64,000 nt of DNA, from contig NZ_CP099966.1 of the NCBI RefSeq assembly GCF_025403485.1, forward strand, positions 2,480,001 through 2,544,000, written 5' to 3'. This document shows, piece by piece, positions 43,677-52,138 of the stretch. How positions within the stretch are numbered: position 1 is the stretch's first letter; the number at the start of each line of letters is the position of its first letter. The notes under the pieces were generated by a model that was not told where the DNA came from, made no database searches, and saw nothing but the letters and a program-made list of their open reading frames with translations. The position numbers and the translations under genes are program-made. This stretch comes from Chryseobacterium paludis. GTDB taxonomy: Bacteria; Bacteroidota; Bacteroidia; Flavobacteriales; Weeksellaceae.

Positions 43677-45338
43677 ATGGATTTTAAAAATTTTAAAATA
43701 CCCTTTAACATCAATCCTCAATATACGAAGAAAGTAGCCTATTTTTCTATGGAATTTGCTCTCGAGCAAGTTTTAAAGATCTATTCCGGAGGTCTCGGTT
43801 TCCTTGCTGGTTCTCATATGAGAAGTGCTTATAATCTGAAACAGGATTTTATAGGAATAGGTATTCTCTGGAAATTCGGATATTATGATCAAGCTAGAAA
43901 TCATGATCAGACATTACAGCCCGTATGGACAAAAAAAATGTATAGTTTCCTTGAAGATACGGGAATAAAATTTCAAATAGAAATCCATAGTGCGCCAGTT
44001 TGGGTAAAAGTCTGGTATCTGGATCCAGAAACATTTCATACAGCACCCATGTTTTTTTTATCTACAGATGTTCCTGAAAATGATCACGTTTCAAAGACCA
44101 TCTGCCACAAACTATATGATGCCAACGAATCGACCAAACTGGCACAATACATTTTATTAGGAAAAGGAGGCGCAAAATTACTGGATGAAATGAATCTTGA
44201 TAGGGATATTTATCATCTTAATGAAGCACATGCTCTTCCTGCAGCATTCTATTTACTAAAAAAATACAAGGGAGACCTAAACAAAGTAAAGGAAAAACTG
44301 GTCTTTACAACCCATACACCCGAAGAAGCAGGAAATGAAAAACATAATCTGAAATTATGTTATGACATGTCCTATTTCTCTGATTTCAGCATGGAGGAAG
44401 CAAAAAGCATTGAAGGAGCTCAGGATGATCGTTTTAATCATTCACTTTGTGCGCTGCAGATGGCTAAAGTAGCCAATGGGGTTTCTCAGCTGCATGGGGT
44501 TGTTTCAAGAGCGATGTGGAGTAAATATCCTGGAATTTGCGAGATTAAGTCAATCACCAATGCACAGGAATTTAAATACTGGGCCGATAAACGACTTTAT
44601 AACGCTAAAGACGAAAGAGACGAAACGGTATTCGATTATCGTAAAAAATATTTAAAAAAGAGACTTTTCAAGATCGTTGCAGATCAAACCGGAAATTTAT
44701 TCGATCCAAATATCTTTACAATTGTTTGGGCAAGAAGATTTGCAGGATATAAACGAGCTGATTTACTTTTACATGATAAAGACAGATTTTACAAATTATT
44801 AAACAATCCTAAATATCCGGTTCAAATTATATGGGCAGGAAAGCCTTACCCAATGGATTACACTGCAATTTCCACCTTTAATACCCTTGTTGAAGAAAGC
44901 AATAACCATAAGAATATGGCTGTTTTAACTGGCTATGAGCTCTCTTTAAGTAAATCTTTAAAACAAGGTTCAGATCTATGGCTTAACAATCCAAGAGTTC
45001 CCAGGGAAGCATCTGGAACTTCAGGCATGACCGCCGCAATGAATGGCTCCGTAAATCTTTCAACAGATGATGGATGGATTCCTGAATTTGCAAAGCATAA
45101 AGAAAACTCTTTTGTAGTTCCAAAAGTCGACTACATGAATATGAGCATTTACGAACAGGATACTTATGATCTAAATAAATTATATGAGATTCTGGAGAAT
45201 GATATTATCCCAACTTATTATAACAATACAAATGCTTGGAGAAAAATTCAATACAATGCAATGGATGATGTTAAAAACCAATTCAATAGTGATAGAATGG
45301 CCGATGAATACTACAAGATCCTTTATAATCACCAGTAG
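43677..45338 (+). CDS. GT35 glucan phosphorylase-like protein lacking the PLP lysine
   Basis: The 553-residue product clearly belongs to the GT35 alpha-glucan phosphorylase clan: KKVAYFSMEFALEQ, IYSGGLGFLAGS, VFTTHTPEEAGNE, VWARRFAGYKRADLLL, PVQIIWAGKPYP and REASGTSGM-T-AAMNG. It is shorter than typical short-form enzymes (about 700-850). The PLP-binding lysine that follows GTSGM in phosphorylases is Thr452 here (codon ACC at 45030), and the GGLGxLAGD aspartate is Ser46. Without PLP a phosphorylase cannot work normally, so the product may be a non-phosphorylase glucosyltransferase or a glucan-binding protein. Database names will say alpha-glucan phosphorylase. It is monocistronic. Confidence 0.85.
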   Translation: MDFKNFKIPFNINPQYTKKVAYFSMEFALEQVLKIYSGGLGFLAGSHMRSAYNLKQDFIGIGILWKFGYYDQARNHDQTLQPVWTKKMYSFLEDTGIKFQIEIHSAPVWVKVWYLDPETFHTAPMFFLSTDVPENDHVSKTICHKLYDANESTKLAQYILLGKGGAKLLDEMNLDRDIYHLNEAHALPAAFYLLKKYKGDLNKVKEKLVFTTHTPEEAGNEKHNLKLCYDMSYFSDFSMEEAKSIEGAQDDRFNHSLCALQMAKVANGVSQLHGVVSRAMWSKYPGICEIKSITNAQEFKYWADKRLYNAKDERDETVFDYRKKYLKKRLFKIVADQTGNLFDPNIFTIVWARRFAGYKRADLLLHDKDRFYKLLNNPKYPVQIIWAGKPYPMDYTAISTFNTLVEESNNHKNMAVLTGYELSLSKSLKQGSDLWLNNPRVPREASGTSGMTAAMNGSVNLSTDDGWIPEFAKHKENSFVVPKVDYMNMSIYEQDTYDLNKLYEILENDIIPTYYNNTNAWRKIQYNAMDDVKNQFNSDRMADEYYKILYNHQ

Positions 45339-45391
45339 GATTAGGCTACAAATTATAAAGGAGTAAAAAATTAAACGCCAAAAAATTAAAC

Positions 45392-45419
45392 AAAAAACGT
45401 GGAAAATTCCACGTTTTTA
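45392..45419. terminator. bidirectional terminator
   Basis: AAAAACGTGGAA and TTCCACGTTTTT form a stem between the convergent GT35-like and DUF6496-like genes, with A and T runs on both sides. Confidence 0.85.
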
Positions 45420-45425
45420 TTTGAC

Positions 45426-45614
45426 TTAATCCTTTTTCTTCTTAGGCACTTTTAAACCTTTTTCTCTGGCCTCTGAAATACCAATGGCAACCGCTTGTTT
45501 TTGACTGGTTACTTTCTTTCCAGAAGAGGATTTTAATTTACCCTCTTTGAATTCGTGCATTACTTTTCCTACTTTGTCTTGAGCTTTGTCTGAATATTTT
45601 GTCTTGCTCATCAT
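45426..45614 (-). CDS. small basic protein, DUF6496-like
   Basis: The 62-residue product is Lys-rich with KVGKVMHEFKEGKLKSSSG followed by QKQAVAIGISEARE, the pattern I associate with DUF6496, a family of short basic bacterial proteins of unknown function. Met2 (45611) is an equally good start. It lies 8 bp after the gene at 45623-46096 on the same strand, so the two are probably co-transcribed. A nucleic-acid-binding or stress role is plausible from composition only. Confidence 0.78.
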   Translation of the reverse strand: MMSKTKYSDKAQDKVGKVMHEFKEGKLKSSSGKKVTSQKQAVAIGISEAREKGLKVPKKKKD

Positions 45615-45622
45615 ATTATTTT

Positions 45623-46096
45623 TTAAGATTTTGGCAGGGAAACCCCTAATTCATAAACTTTAGCATGTTTCAAATACTTTGAACGTTCTCTTGAAGTAAC
45701 CGATTCCAGTCGATCATTTTTGATCACAATAATCGGATCTTCCATATTTTCAATTTCAAAATTGGCGAAATACCTTTCTTCCGGACTCGTTTTATCATTT
45801 TTAGCCTTTATTTTTTGCAATTCTTCTGCATATTTCTTAAATCCAGGATCCGAGGAATGAATGAATTTATATTCATCACCAGCATCTACGTAATAATGAA
45901 GTTTTTTTTCTATTAAACCTGCTTCTTCTGAAATCTGAGGGTTGTCATTTCCATCTTTAAAACTTACTTCTACTAAAGTTCCTCCTTTTTTCTGAGCACA
46001 TCCCTCAGCATCTTTAAAGCTAGAAAACCCTGTGTATACGATTTGATCGTTCAAAACATAACGGTTTAATTTCTGATTGAATGCATTCGTTTCCAT
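45623..46096 (-). CDS. hypothetical cytoplasmic protein
   Basis: I start at the ATG at 46096 (METNAFNQ); the frame extends 11 codons further to 46129, but those residues look like leader. The 157-residue product has no signal or membrane segment. It is mixed alpha/beta with a central acidic and Lys-rich part and a conserved-looking C-terminus (NMEDPIIVIKNDRLESV). I do not recognise a family. It probably forms a two-gene unit with the DUF6496-like gene 8 bp downstream, and is divergent from the DPP IV gene. Confidence 0.7.
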   Translation of the reverse strand: METNAFNQKLNRYVLNDQIVYTGFSSFKDAEGCAQKKGGTLVEVSFKDGNDNPQISEEAGLIEKKLHYYVDAGDEYKFIHSSDPGFKKYAEELQKIKAKNDKTSPEERYFANFEIENMEDPIIVIKNDRLESVTSRERSKYLKHAKVYELGVSLPKS

Positions 46097-46167
46097 AATT
46101 ATTATTTTAGCTTGATTTATATAATACATCCAATTTTTTTGCCAAAGCCTTATCTAAAAAAGCTTTT

Positions 46168-46196
46168 TTGTGCATTTGATAAAATTATTATCTTTG
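46168..46196 (+). promoter_or_regulatory. promoter of the DPP IV-type peptidase gene
   Basis: TTG at 46168-46170, an 18-bp spacer and TATCTTTG at 46189-46196 match the Bacteroidota promoter. The -7 box ends 19 bp before the ATG, so the leader is very short. Confidence 0.72.
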
Positions 46197-46215
46197 AATC
46201 TCTTTAAAATTAGAA

Positions 46216-48345
46216 ATGAAAAAAATCCTATTAACTCTTAGTATTGCTGCTGTATTTCAAAATCTATCAGCACAAGAAATTACATTAGACAAAATATATT
46301 CAGGATATTACCGCGGAAAGGGCATTGCTGGAATTACTTCCATGAAAAATGGAGAAAATTATCTGGTTATTGAACAGGGTGGAATTGCAAAATATTCTTA
46401 CAAAACTTCCCAAAAAGAAGGAAATATTGTTGATGGACAATACCAGAGTTATGAGTTTTCTGATGATGAGTCGAAGATCCTCTTACTTAAAGATAGTCAG
46501 CCAATTTACAGACATTCCTTTTTAGGCAAATTTGATGTTAAAGATTTAAAATCAGGAAAAGTAACCAGCTTAAATGATGGTAAAACAGTGCAGGAGCCAA
46601 GATTCTCTCCGGATGCCAGTAAGGTAGCGTTCATTTCTGAAAACAATTTATTTTTCCAGGATCTAACCTCTGGAAAAATTACCCAGATAACTACAGATGG
46701 AAAGAAAAATTCTATTCTCAATGGATTGGCAGACTGGGTATATGAGGAAGAATTCGGACACGCGAGATTATTTGAATGGACAAAAAACTCGGATGCACTT
46801 GTTTTCGTAAAATCAGATGAGAGTCAGGTTCCGGAAATATACATTCCTATCTACGGTAAATCATTGTATCCGTCGGAAATGCGTTATAAATACCCTAAAG
46901 CAGGAGAAAAAAATTCTATTGTTTCAGCACAATTATACCGTCTGGATTCAGGAAAAACAATACCATTGAATTTAGGTTCTTTTAAAAATTATTACATCCC
47001 CAATGTTTTTCAAACTGCAAAAGCAGATGAAATGGTGTTAATTACTTCTGAAAGAATACAAAATGCTTCAGATATTTTAAAAGTTAATACAAAGACCGGA
47101 GCAGTTCAGAAGTTGTTTACGGAAACTGACGAAAAATGGATTGATACAGATAGCCCTACATTAGAATTTCTTGAAGATGATTCATTTCTTTGGGGTTCAG
47201 AAAGAGATGGCAACCGTCATTTATATTGGTATGACAAAGATGGCAAGCTGAAAAAACAAGTTACAAAAGGAAATTGGGAAGTAACAGATTATTACGGTTA
47301 CAATCCAAAGTCTAAAGAAATTTATGTTCAGACCACTGAGAAAGGAAGTATCAACAAAGTGATTTCCAAGATCAATATAGAAAACGGAAAATCTCAACTG
47401 ATCTCAAACGCAGAAGGAAATAATTCTGCCAATTTCAGTAAGAACTATAATTATTTTATCGAGACCTCCTCTACAGTTTCAAAGCCATTTACTTTTGTCT
47501 TAAAAGACGGAAATGGTAAAACTGTAAAAGAATTACAAAACAACAATGATCAGCTACAAAAACTAAAAGCTGACAATTTTGTTGATAAAGAGTTTATTAC
47601 TATTCCAAACTCAGTGGGTGATCAAATGAATGCATGGGTGATGAAACCTAAGAACTTTGATCCAAACAAAAAGTATCCTTTATTTATGTTTCAGTATTCA
47701 GGACCTGGTTCTCAACAGGTGGCTAACACCTGGGATACCGGAAATACTTTATGGTTTAATCATTTAGTTCAAAAGGGATATATTGTAGCTTGTGTAGATG
47801 GACGTGGAACAGGATATAAAGGAGCGAAATTCAAAAAAGTAACCTACATGAATTTAGGGAAATACGAAATTGAAGATCAGATCACTGCTGCAAAATGGTT
47901 TGGAAATCAATCCTATATTGATAAAAGCCGAATCGGAATGTTCGGTTGGAGCTTCGGAGGTTATATGACGAGTTTAGCTATGACAAAGGGAGCTGATGTT
48001 TTCAAAGCGGGGATTGCTGTTGCACCAGTTACCAACTGGAGGTATTACGATTCTGTTTATACAGAAAGGTTCATGAGGACTCCACAGGAAAACGCGGAAG
48101 GATATGATAAAAATTCCCCAACAGAATATGCCAACCTATTAAAAGGAAAACTCTTATTGATTCACGGAACTGCTGATGATAATGTACATTTCCAGAATTC
48201 CATGGAATTCTCTGAGGCATTGATTCAAAACAAAAAACAGTTTGATTTCATGGCTTATCCGGATAAAAATCACGGGATTTATGGTGGCCAGACAAGACCA
48301 CAACTGTATGAGAAAATGACAGATTTTATTTTAGATAATTTATAA
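46216..48345 (+). CDS. S9 family dipeptidyl peptidase IV
   Basis: The 709-residue product has a signal peptide (cleavage near LSAQ, residue 20), an eight-bladed DPPIV N-terminal propeller (about 80-440, including DWVYEEEF with the N-terminus-binding Glu pair) and an alpha/beta-hydrolase domain with Ser579 in GWSFGGY, Asp654 or Asp655 in GTADDNVHF and His686 in NHGIYG. DPP IV removes X-Pro dipeptides from N-termini in the periplasm or at the cell surface. It lies upstream of three POT di/tripeptide transporters, a natural partner set. The length matches bacterial DPP IV. Confidence 0.94.
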   Translation: MKKILLTLSIAAVFQNLSAQEITLDKIYSGYYRGKGIAGITSMKNGENYLVIEQGGIAKYSYKTSQKEGNIVDGQYQSYEFSDDESKILLLKDSQPIYRHSFLGKFDVKDLKSGKVTSLNDGKTVQEPRFSPDASKVAFISENNLFFQDLTSGKITQITTDGKKNSILNGLADWVYEEEFGHARLFEWTKNSDALVFVKSDESQVPEIYIPIYGKSLYPSEMRYKYPKAGEKNSIVSAQLYRLDSGKTIPLNLGSFKNYYIPNVFQTAKADEMVLITSERIQNASDILKVNTKTGAVQKLFTETDEKWIDTDSPTLEFLEDDSFLWGSERDGNRHLYWYDKDGKLKKQVTKGNWEVTDYYGYNPKSKEIYVQTTEKGSINKVISKINIENGKSQLISNAEGNNSANFSKNYNYFIETSSTVSKPFTFVLKDGNGKTVKELQNNNDQLQKLKADNFVDKEFITIPNSVGDQMNAWVMKPKNFDPNKKYPLFMFQYSGPGSQQVANTWDTGNTLWFNHLVQKGYIVACVDGRGTGYKGAKFKKVTYMNLGKYEIEDQITAAKWFGNQSYIDKSRIGMFGWSFGGYMTSLAMTKGADVFKAGIAVAPVTNWRYYDSVYTERFMRTPQENAEGYDKNSPTEYANLLKGKLLLIHGTADDNVHFQNSMEFSEALIQNKKQFDFMAYPDKNHGIYGGQTRPQLYEKMTDFILDNL

Positions 48346-48366
48346 TCTAGTATCAAATAACCTATT

Positions 48367-48397
48367 AAACCTTCTAATTTATTTTAGAAGGTTTTTT
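48367..48397 (+). terminator. terminator of the DPP IV gene
   Basis: AAACCTTCTAA and TTAGAAGGTTT form an 11-bp stem followed by a T run, 22 bp after the stop. Confidence 0.88.
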
Positions 48398-48489
48398 AAT
48401 ATTAATTTCATTAATCGTTTTGCAAAGAGTAATTTATTTTATCAATTAAAATTAAAAACTTACTTTTGAGAAATTTGAAATTTGAATCG

Positions 48490-50145
48490 ATGAAGACTAA
48501 ACATCCTAAAGGCCTGCCTTTTCTCTTTTTTACTGAAATGTGGGAACGTTTCGGGTATTATTTAATTCTCGGAATTTTTGTTCTTTACGTTATTGAGCCT
48601 ACAGGGTTGAAAGGTGGTCTCGGGCTGCCCGACAAAACTGCTGATGATATTTTTGGAACTTATATCGCTTTGACCTATTTAACACCTTTTATTGGTGGAT
48701 TTCTAGCAGATAGAGTTTTAGGTTATATCAAATCTATCTATTTAGGAGGAATTTTAATGGCTGCGGGTTATATCGGGATGGGAGTTTTCAAAGATCTACC
48801 TTTATTTTATGGGTCTTTAGCATTAATTATTATCGGAAACGGTTTCTTTAAACCAACCATTTCTACCCTTTTAGGAAATCTATATTCTGAAGAACCTTAT
48901 AGAGCAAATAAAGATTCTGGCTACAATATTTTCTATATGGGAATTAATATTGGTGCCTTTATCTGTAATATTATCGCCGCTTTTATGCGTAATAAATTCG
49001 GATGGGGTGAAGCCTTTATTACTGCTGGAGTAGGTATGCTAGTTGGTATGATAATTTTTACCATTGGAAGAAAACATTATATCCACGCAGCTCAGATGAA
49101 GCCTGTACAAGAAGGAGATACCAAACTTTCTGAAATCTTAATTAAGGTTTTCCTACCAGCGATCATAGCTGGAGCAATTGGATGGTTTGTACCTAATAAT
49201 ATTTTCGGAAGTGACAGTACAGATGCATTTATTTTTGCCTGTATCCCTGTTATTTACTTTTATGCTTCTCTTTATTTTAAGGCAAAACCAGAAGAAAAAA
49301 CTTCTATTGGAGCCTTGTTATCTGTATTTTTGATCAGTATGTTTTTCTGGGCAGTTTTCAAACAGAATGGAACAGCATTAACGAGATGGGCTAATTATTA
49401 CACAGACCGAAGTGTCCCTGCAGCTATAGAAAAGCCTTTAGAAGACATCTATATGGTAGATGGGAAAAGCTATAAAGATAAAGAGGTTCCTGTTTATGAT
49501 GATCAGTATCAATCTCAAAAAGATAAAGACGGAAAAACAATAAAAACAACCGGCAAAGATGTCTATTTTAAAAATATTTCCTCTGAGCAACGTGCAGAAC
49601 TTGAAAAGAATCCCGAGAAGCAGGTATTTCTGTACAATACGGAATTATTTCAATCCATCAATCCATTTTGGGTTATTGCTTTAACACCTTTAGTGGTTGG
49701 ATTTTGGGCCTTACTGCGAAGAAAAGGAAAGGAACCATTAACTCCTACAAAGATTGTTTTGGGACTGTTTATTTCTGGATTATCCTGTCTGGTAATGGTT
49801 TTAGCAGTAATAGCCGGAGATAATGGAGCGGTTAAGGTTTCTCCATGGTGGCTGGTTGCCGGTTATGGAGTCATTACAGTCGGCGAACTTTGTCTTTCTC
49901 CAATGGGATTGTCTTTTGTTTCCAAGCTCTCGCCACCGAGAATCACAGCACTTATGATGGGTGGCTTTTTCCTTGCTAATTCTGTGGGGAACAAACTTTC
50001 TGGAATCTTAGCAAGCACCTGGTATAACTATGACAATAAAGTAAATTATTTCTTAGTAAACTTCGCTTTATTAATTTTTGCAACGTTATTAGGCCTTTCT
50101 ATGTTAAAAAGATTGAACAAAATCATGAAAGAAAAAGGGCATTAA
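48490..50145 (+). CDS. POT family peptide MFS transporter (with large periplasmic insert)
   Basis: I start at the ATG at 48490; the frame extends to a TTG at 48466, but the -7-like TACTTTTG (48461-48468) overlaps that codon. The 551-residue product is a POT/PTR transporter: TEMWERFGYY (the ExxER proton-coupling motif), FFKPTISTLLGNLY and NIFYMGINIGAF. It imports di- and tripeptides with protons. A hydrophilic insert of about 90 residues (about 303-390, rich in Lys, Asp and Tyr) lies between late helices, larger than in the two paralogues downstream. First of three tandem POT genes. Confidence 0.92.
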   Translation: MKTKHPKGLPFLFFTEMWERFGYYLILGIFVLYVIEPTGLKGGLGLPDKTADDIFGTYIALTYLTPFIGGFLADRVLGYIKSIYLGGILMAAGYIGMGVFKDLPLFYGSLALIIIGNGFFKPTISTLLGNLYSEEPYRANKDSGYNIFYMGINIGAFICNIIAAFMRNKFGWGEAFITAGVGMLVGMIIFTIGRKHYIHAAQMKPVQEGDTKLSEILIKVFLPAIIAGAIGWFVPNNIFGSDSTDAFIFACIPVIYFYASLYFKAKPEEKTSIGALLSVFLISMFFWAVFKQNGTALTRWANYYTDRSVPAAIEKPLEDIYMVDGKSYKDKEVPVYDDQYQSQKDKDGKTIKTTGKDVYFKNISSEQRAELEKNPEKQVFLYNTELFQSINPFWVIALTPLVVGFWALLRRKGKEPLTPTKIVLGLFISGLSCLVMVLAVIAGDNGAVKVSPWWLVAGYGVITVGELCLSPMGLSFVSKLSPPRITALMMGGFFLANSVGNKLSGILASTWYNYDNKVNYFLVNFALLIFATLLGLSMLKRLNKIMKEKGH

Positions 50146-50167
50146 TCATCCCTTTTAGATAGATAAT

Positions 50168-50197
50168 AAAGCTGTAGCAGAGTTCTACAGCTTTTTT
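50168..50197 (+). terminator. terminator of the first POT gene
   Basis: AAAGCTGTAG and CTACAGCTTT form a stem with a 7-base loop and a following T run. Confidence 0.88.
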
Positions 50198-50218
50198 ATT
50201 AAATATAAAATTAAAAAC

Positions 50219-50248
50219 TTGCCAAAAACTCAAAAAAAACTATATTTG
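50219..50248 (+). promoter_or_regulatory. promoter of the second POT gene
   Basis: TTG at 50219-50221, a 19-bp spacer and TATATTTG at 50241-50248 match the consensus fully, 30 bp before the ATG. Together with the upstream terminator this shows the POT genes are separate transcription units. Confidence 0.8.
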
Positions 50249-50277
50249 CTAGTCTTAACAAAAATTAACAATAAAAT

Positions 50278-52029
50278 ATGGATAATATTGAAGCATTAAA
50301 TCCGAAACCGGATGAATTTGTAGAGAATAAAGGTTCCAGACATCCAAAAGGATTATGGGTTCTTTTCGGAACAGAAATGTGGGAACGTTTCAACTTTTAT
50401 GGGATGAGAGCATTACTTACCTTATTTATGGTAAATTCTCTCTTAATGAAGGAGGCTGATGCATCTATTATTTATGGGGGTTTTCTTGCTTTATGTTATT
50501 TAACACCTCTATTAGGAGGTTTTATTGCAGATAAATATCTGGGAAACAGAAACTGTATTATCTTAGGAGGAAGCCTTATGGCAATTGGGCAGTTTTTACT
50601 TTTCCTGAGTGCATCTACATTTTCTGAAAGCTTAGGCGGAGCAAAAACCTTTATGTGGTTGGCTTTATTCATTATTATCTTTGGAAATGGTTTCTTCAAA
50701 CCAAATATTTCCTCAATGGTAGGAAGTCTTTATCCTAAACAAGAAAAATCTAAATTGGATTCGGCGTTTACCATTTTCTATATGGGTATTAATATCGGAG
50801 CGTTTTTAGGTCAGTTTATTTGTCCCTATTTAGGAGATGTAAAGGATTCTGCAGGAGTTAGAGATATTTTCGCTTTCAAATGGGGATTCCTGGCTGCATC
50901 TATCGCAATGATTATAGGAACAGTAACATTTTTCATCCTTAAAAATAAGTATGTTGTAACTCCTGAAGGAAGACCAATCGGAGGATTACCTAAAAACAGT
51001 ACCAGCGCAGACTTTGAAGAAGGAGAAACACAAACTGCAAAATTTTCAGGAAAATCTATGGGAATAGCAACTGTATTATTTGTTGCTCTTTTCTTTGTGT
51101 TCAGATATGTTCTAGTAGGTGAATTTGGATTCAATTCTGTAGGAATGGGACAGCTTATCAAAGGGCTTATTTATCCATTTATCTACGCTGCAGGGATCTC
51201 TCTGGCATTTTTGATCATGAGCTCTGCTGAAAACAAAGTGGAAAGACAAAGAATCTGGGTAATTTATATTGTTTCATTCTTTATTATTTTCTTTTGGGCC
51301 GCTTTTGAACAGGCAGGTTCATCTTTAACTTTTATCGCAGATAACCAAACAGACAGAAGTATTTTTGGTTGGAATATGCCGCCATCTATGGTACAAATCT
51401 TCAATGGACTATTTGTTGTAGCATTGGCATTGCCATTCAGTATCCTTTGGGATAAATTGAGAGCTAAAGGAAAAGAGCCGGTATCTCCAATGAAACAGGC
51501 AATAGGTCTTGCCTTAATTGCTTTAAGTTATTTCATTATCGCTTACAATGTAAAAGATCTGGGAAATACAGGTTTATTAGCCATCAAATGGTTAATGTTA
51601 TTATATTTGATTCAAACAATGGGAGAGCTTTGTTTATCACCAATCGGATTATCATTGGTAGGTAAGCTTGCTCCAAAAAGATTTGCTTCATTGTTGTATG
51701 GGGTTTTCTTTATCTCTAATGCTGCGGGTTATGCCTTAGCAGGTTCTCTAGGGGCTATTATTCCTGCAACAGGAGACAAGTTTGTAAAAGCTGAAAAACT
51801 GGGTGTAAATCTACAGGATGTTTTGGATAAAAAAGTAACACTTACTCCTGAGCAATTGGCTTTATTTGAGAAAGAACAATTACCTATTGCCAATACAACT
51901 TTTGCGGGTGTAGAAATTCATAATTTATTTGAATTCTTCATGGTATTCGTTGTACTTTGTGGTATCGCATCTGTAATTCTTGCCATACTTTCACCAAGAT
52001 TAAAGAAAATGATGAACGGCGTAGGCTAG
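50278..52029 (+). CDS. POT family peptide MFS transporter
   Basis: The 583-residue product has GTEMWERFNFYGMRALL at the start, FFKPNISSMVGSLYPK, FTIFYMGINIGAFLG and about 14 membrane helices, all POT/PTR hallmarks. It lacks a large early insert but has an extended loop near the C-terminus (GDKFVKAEKLGVNLQDVLDKK, in parts). A proton-coupled di/tripeptide importer of the inner membrane. The middle of three tandem paralogues, with its own consensus promoter and terminator. Confidence 0.95.
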   Translation: MDNIEALNPKPDEFVENKGSRHPKGLWVLFGTEMWERFNFYGMRALLTLFMVNSLLMKEADASIIYGGFLALCYLTPLLGGFIADKYLGNRNCIILGGSLMAIGQFLLFLSASTFSESLGGAKTFMWLALFIIIFGNGFFKPNISSMVGSLYPKQEKSKLDSAFTIFYMGINIGAFLGQFICPYLGDVKDSAGVRDIFAFKWGFLAASIAMIIGTVTFFILKNKYVVTPEGRPIGGLPKNSTSADFEEGETQTAKFSGKSMGIATVLFVALFFVFRYVLVGEFGFNSVGMGQLIKGLIYPFIYAAGISLAFLIMSSAENKVERQRIWVIYIVSFFIIFFWAAFEQAGSSLTFIADNQTDRSIFGWNMPPSMVQIFNGLFVVALALPFSILWDKLRAKGKEPVSPMKQAIGLALIALSYFIIAYNVKDLGNTGLLAIKWLMLLYLIQTMGELCLSPIGLSLVGKLAPKRFASLLYGVFFISNAAGYALAGSLGAIIPATGDKFVKAEKLGVNLQDVLDKKVTLTPEQLALFEKEQLPIANTTFAGVEIHNLFEFFMVFVVLCGIASVILAILSPRLKKMMNGVG

Positions 52030-52050
52030 TTTCATTAATAAAATACTATA

Positions 52051-52081
52051 AAAAACCTCTGCTAAGTCAGAGGTTTTTTTA
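52051..52081 (+). terminator. terminator of the second POT gene
   Basis: AACCTCTG and CAGAGGTT form a stem with a 6-base loop followed by a T run, 22 bp after the stop. Confidence 0.88.
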
Positions 52082-52138
52082 TAAATTAGCGAATCCGTTT
52101 CAAAATGAAACATCTTATTTTATTATTGTTCAATTAAT

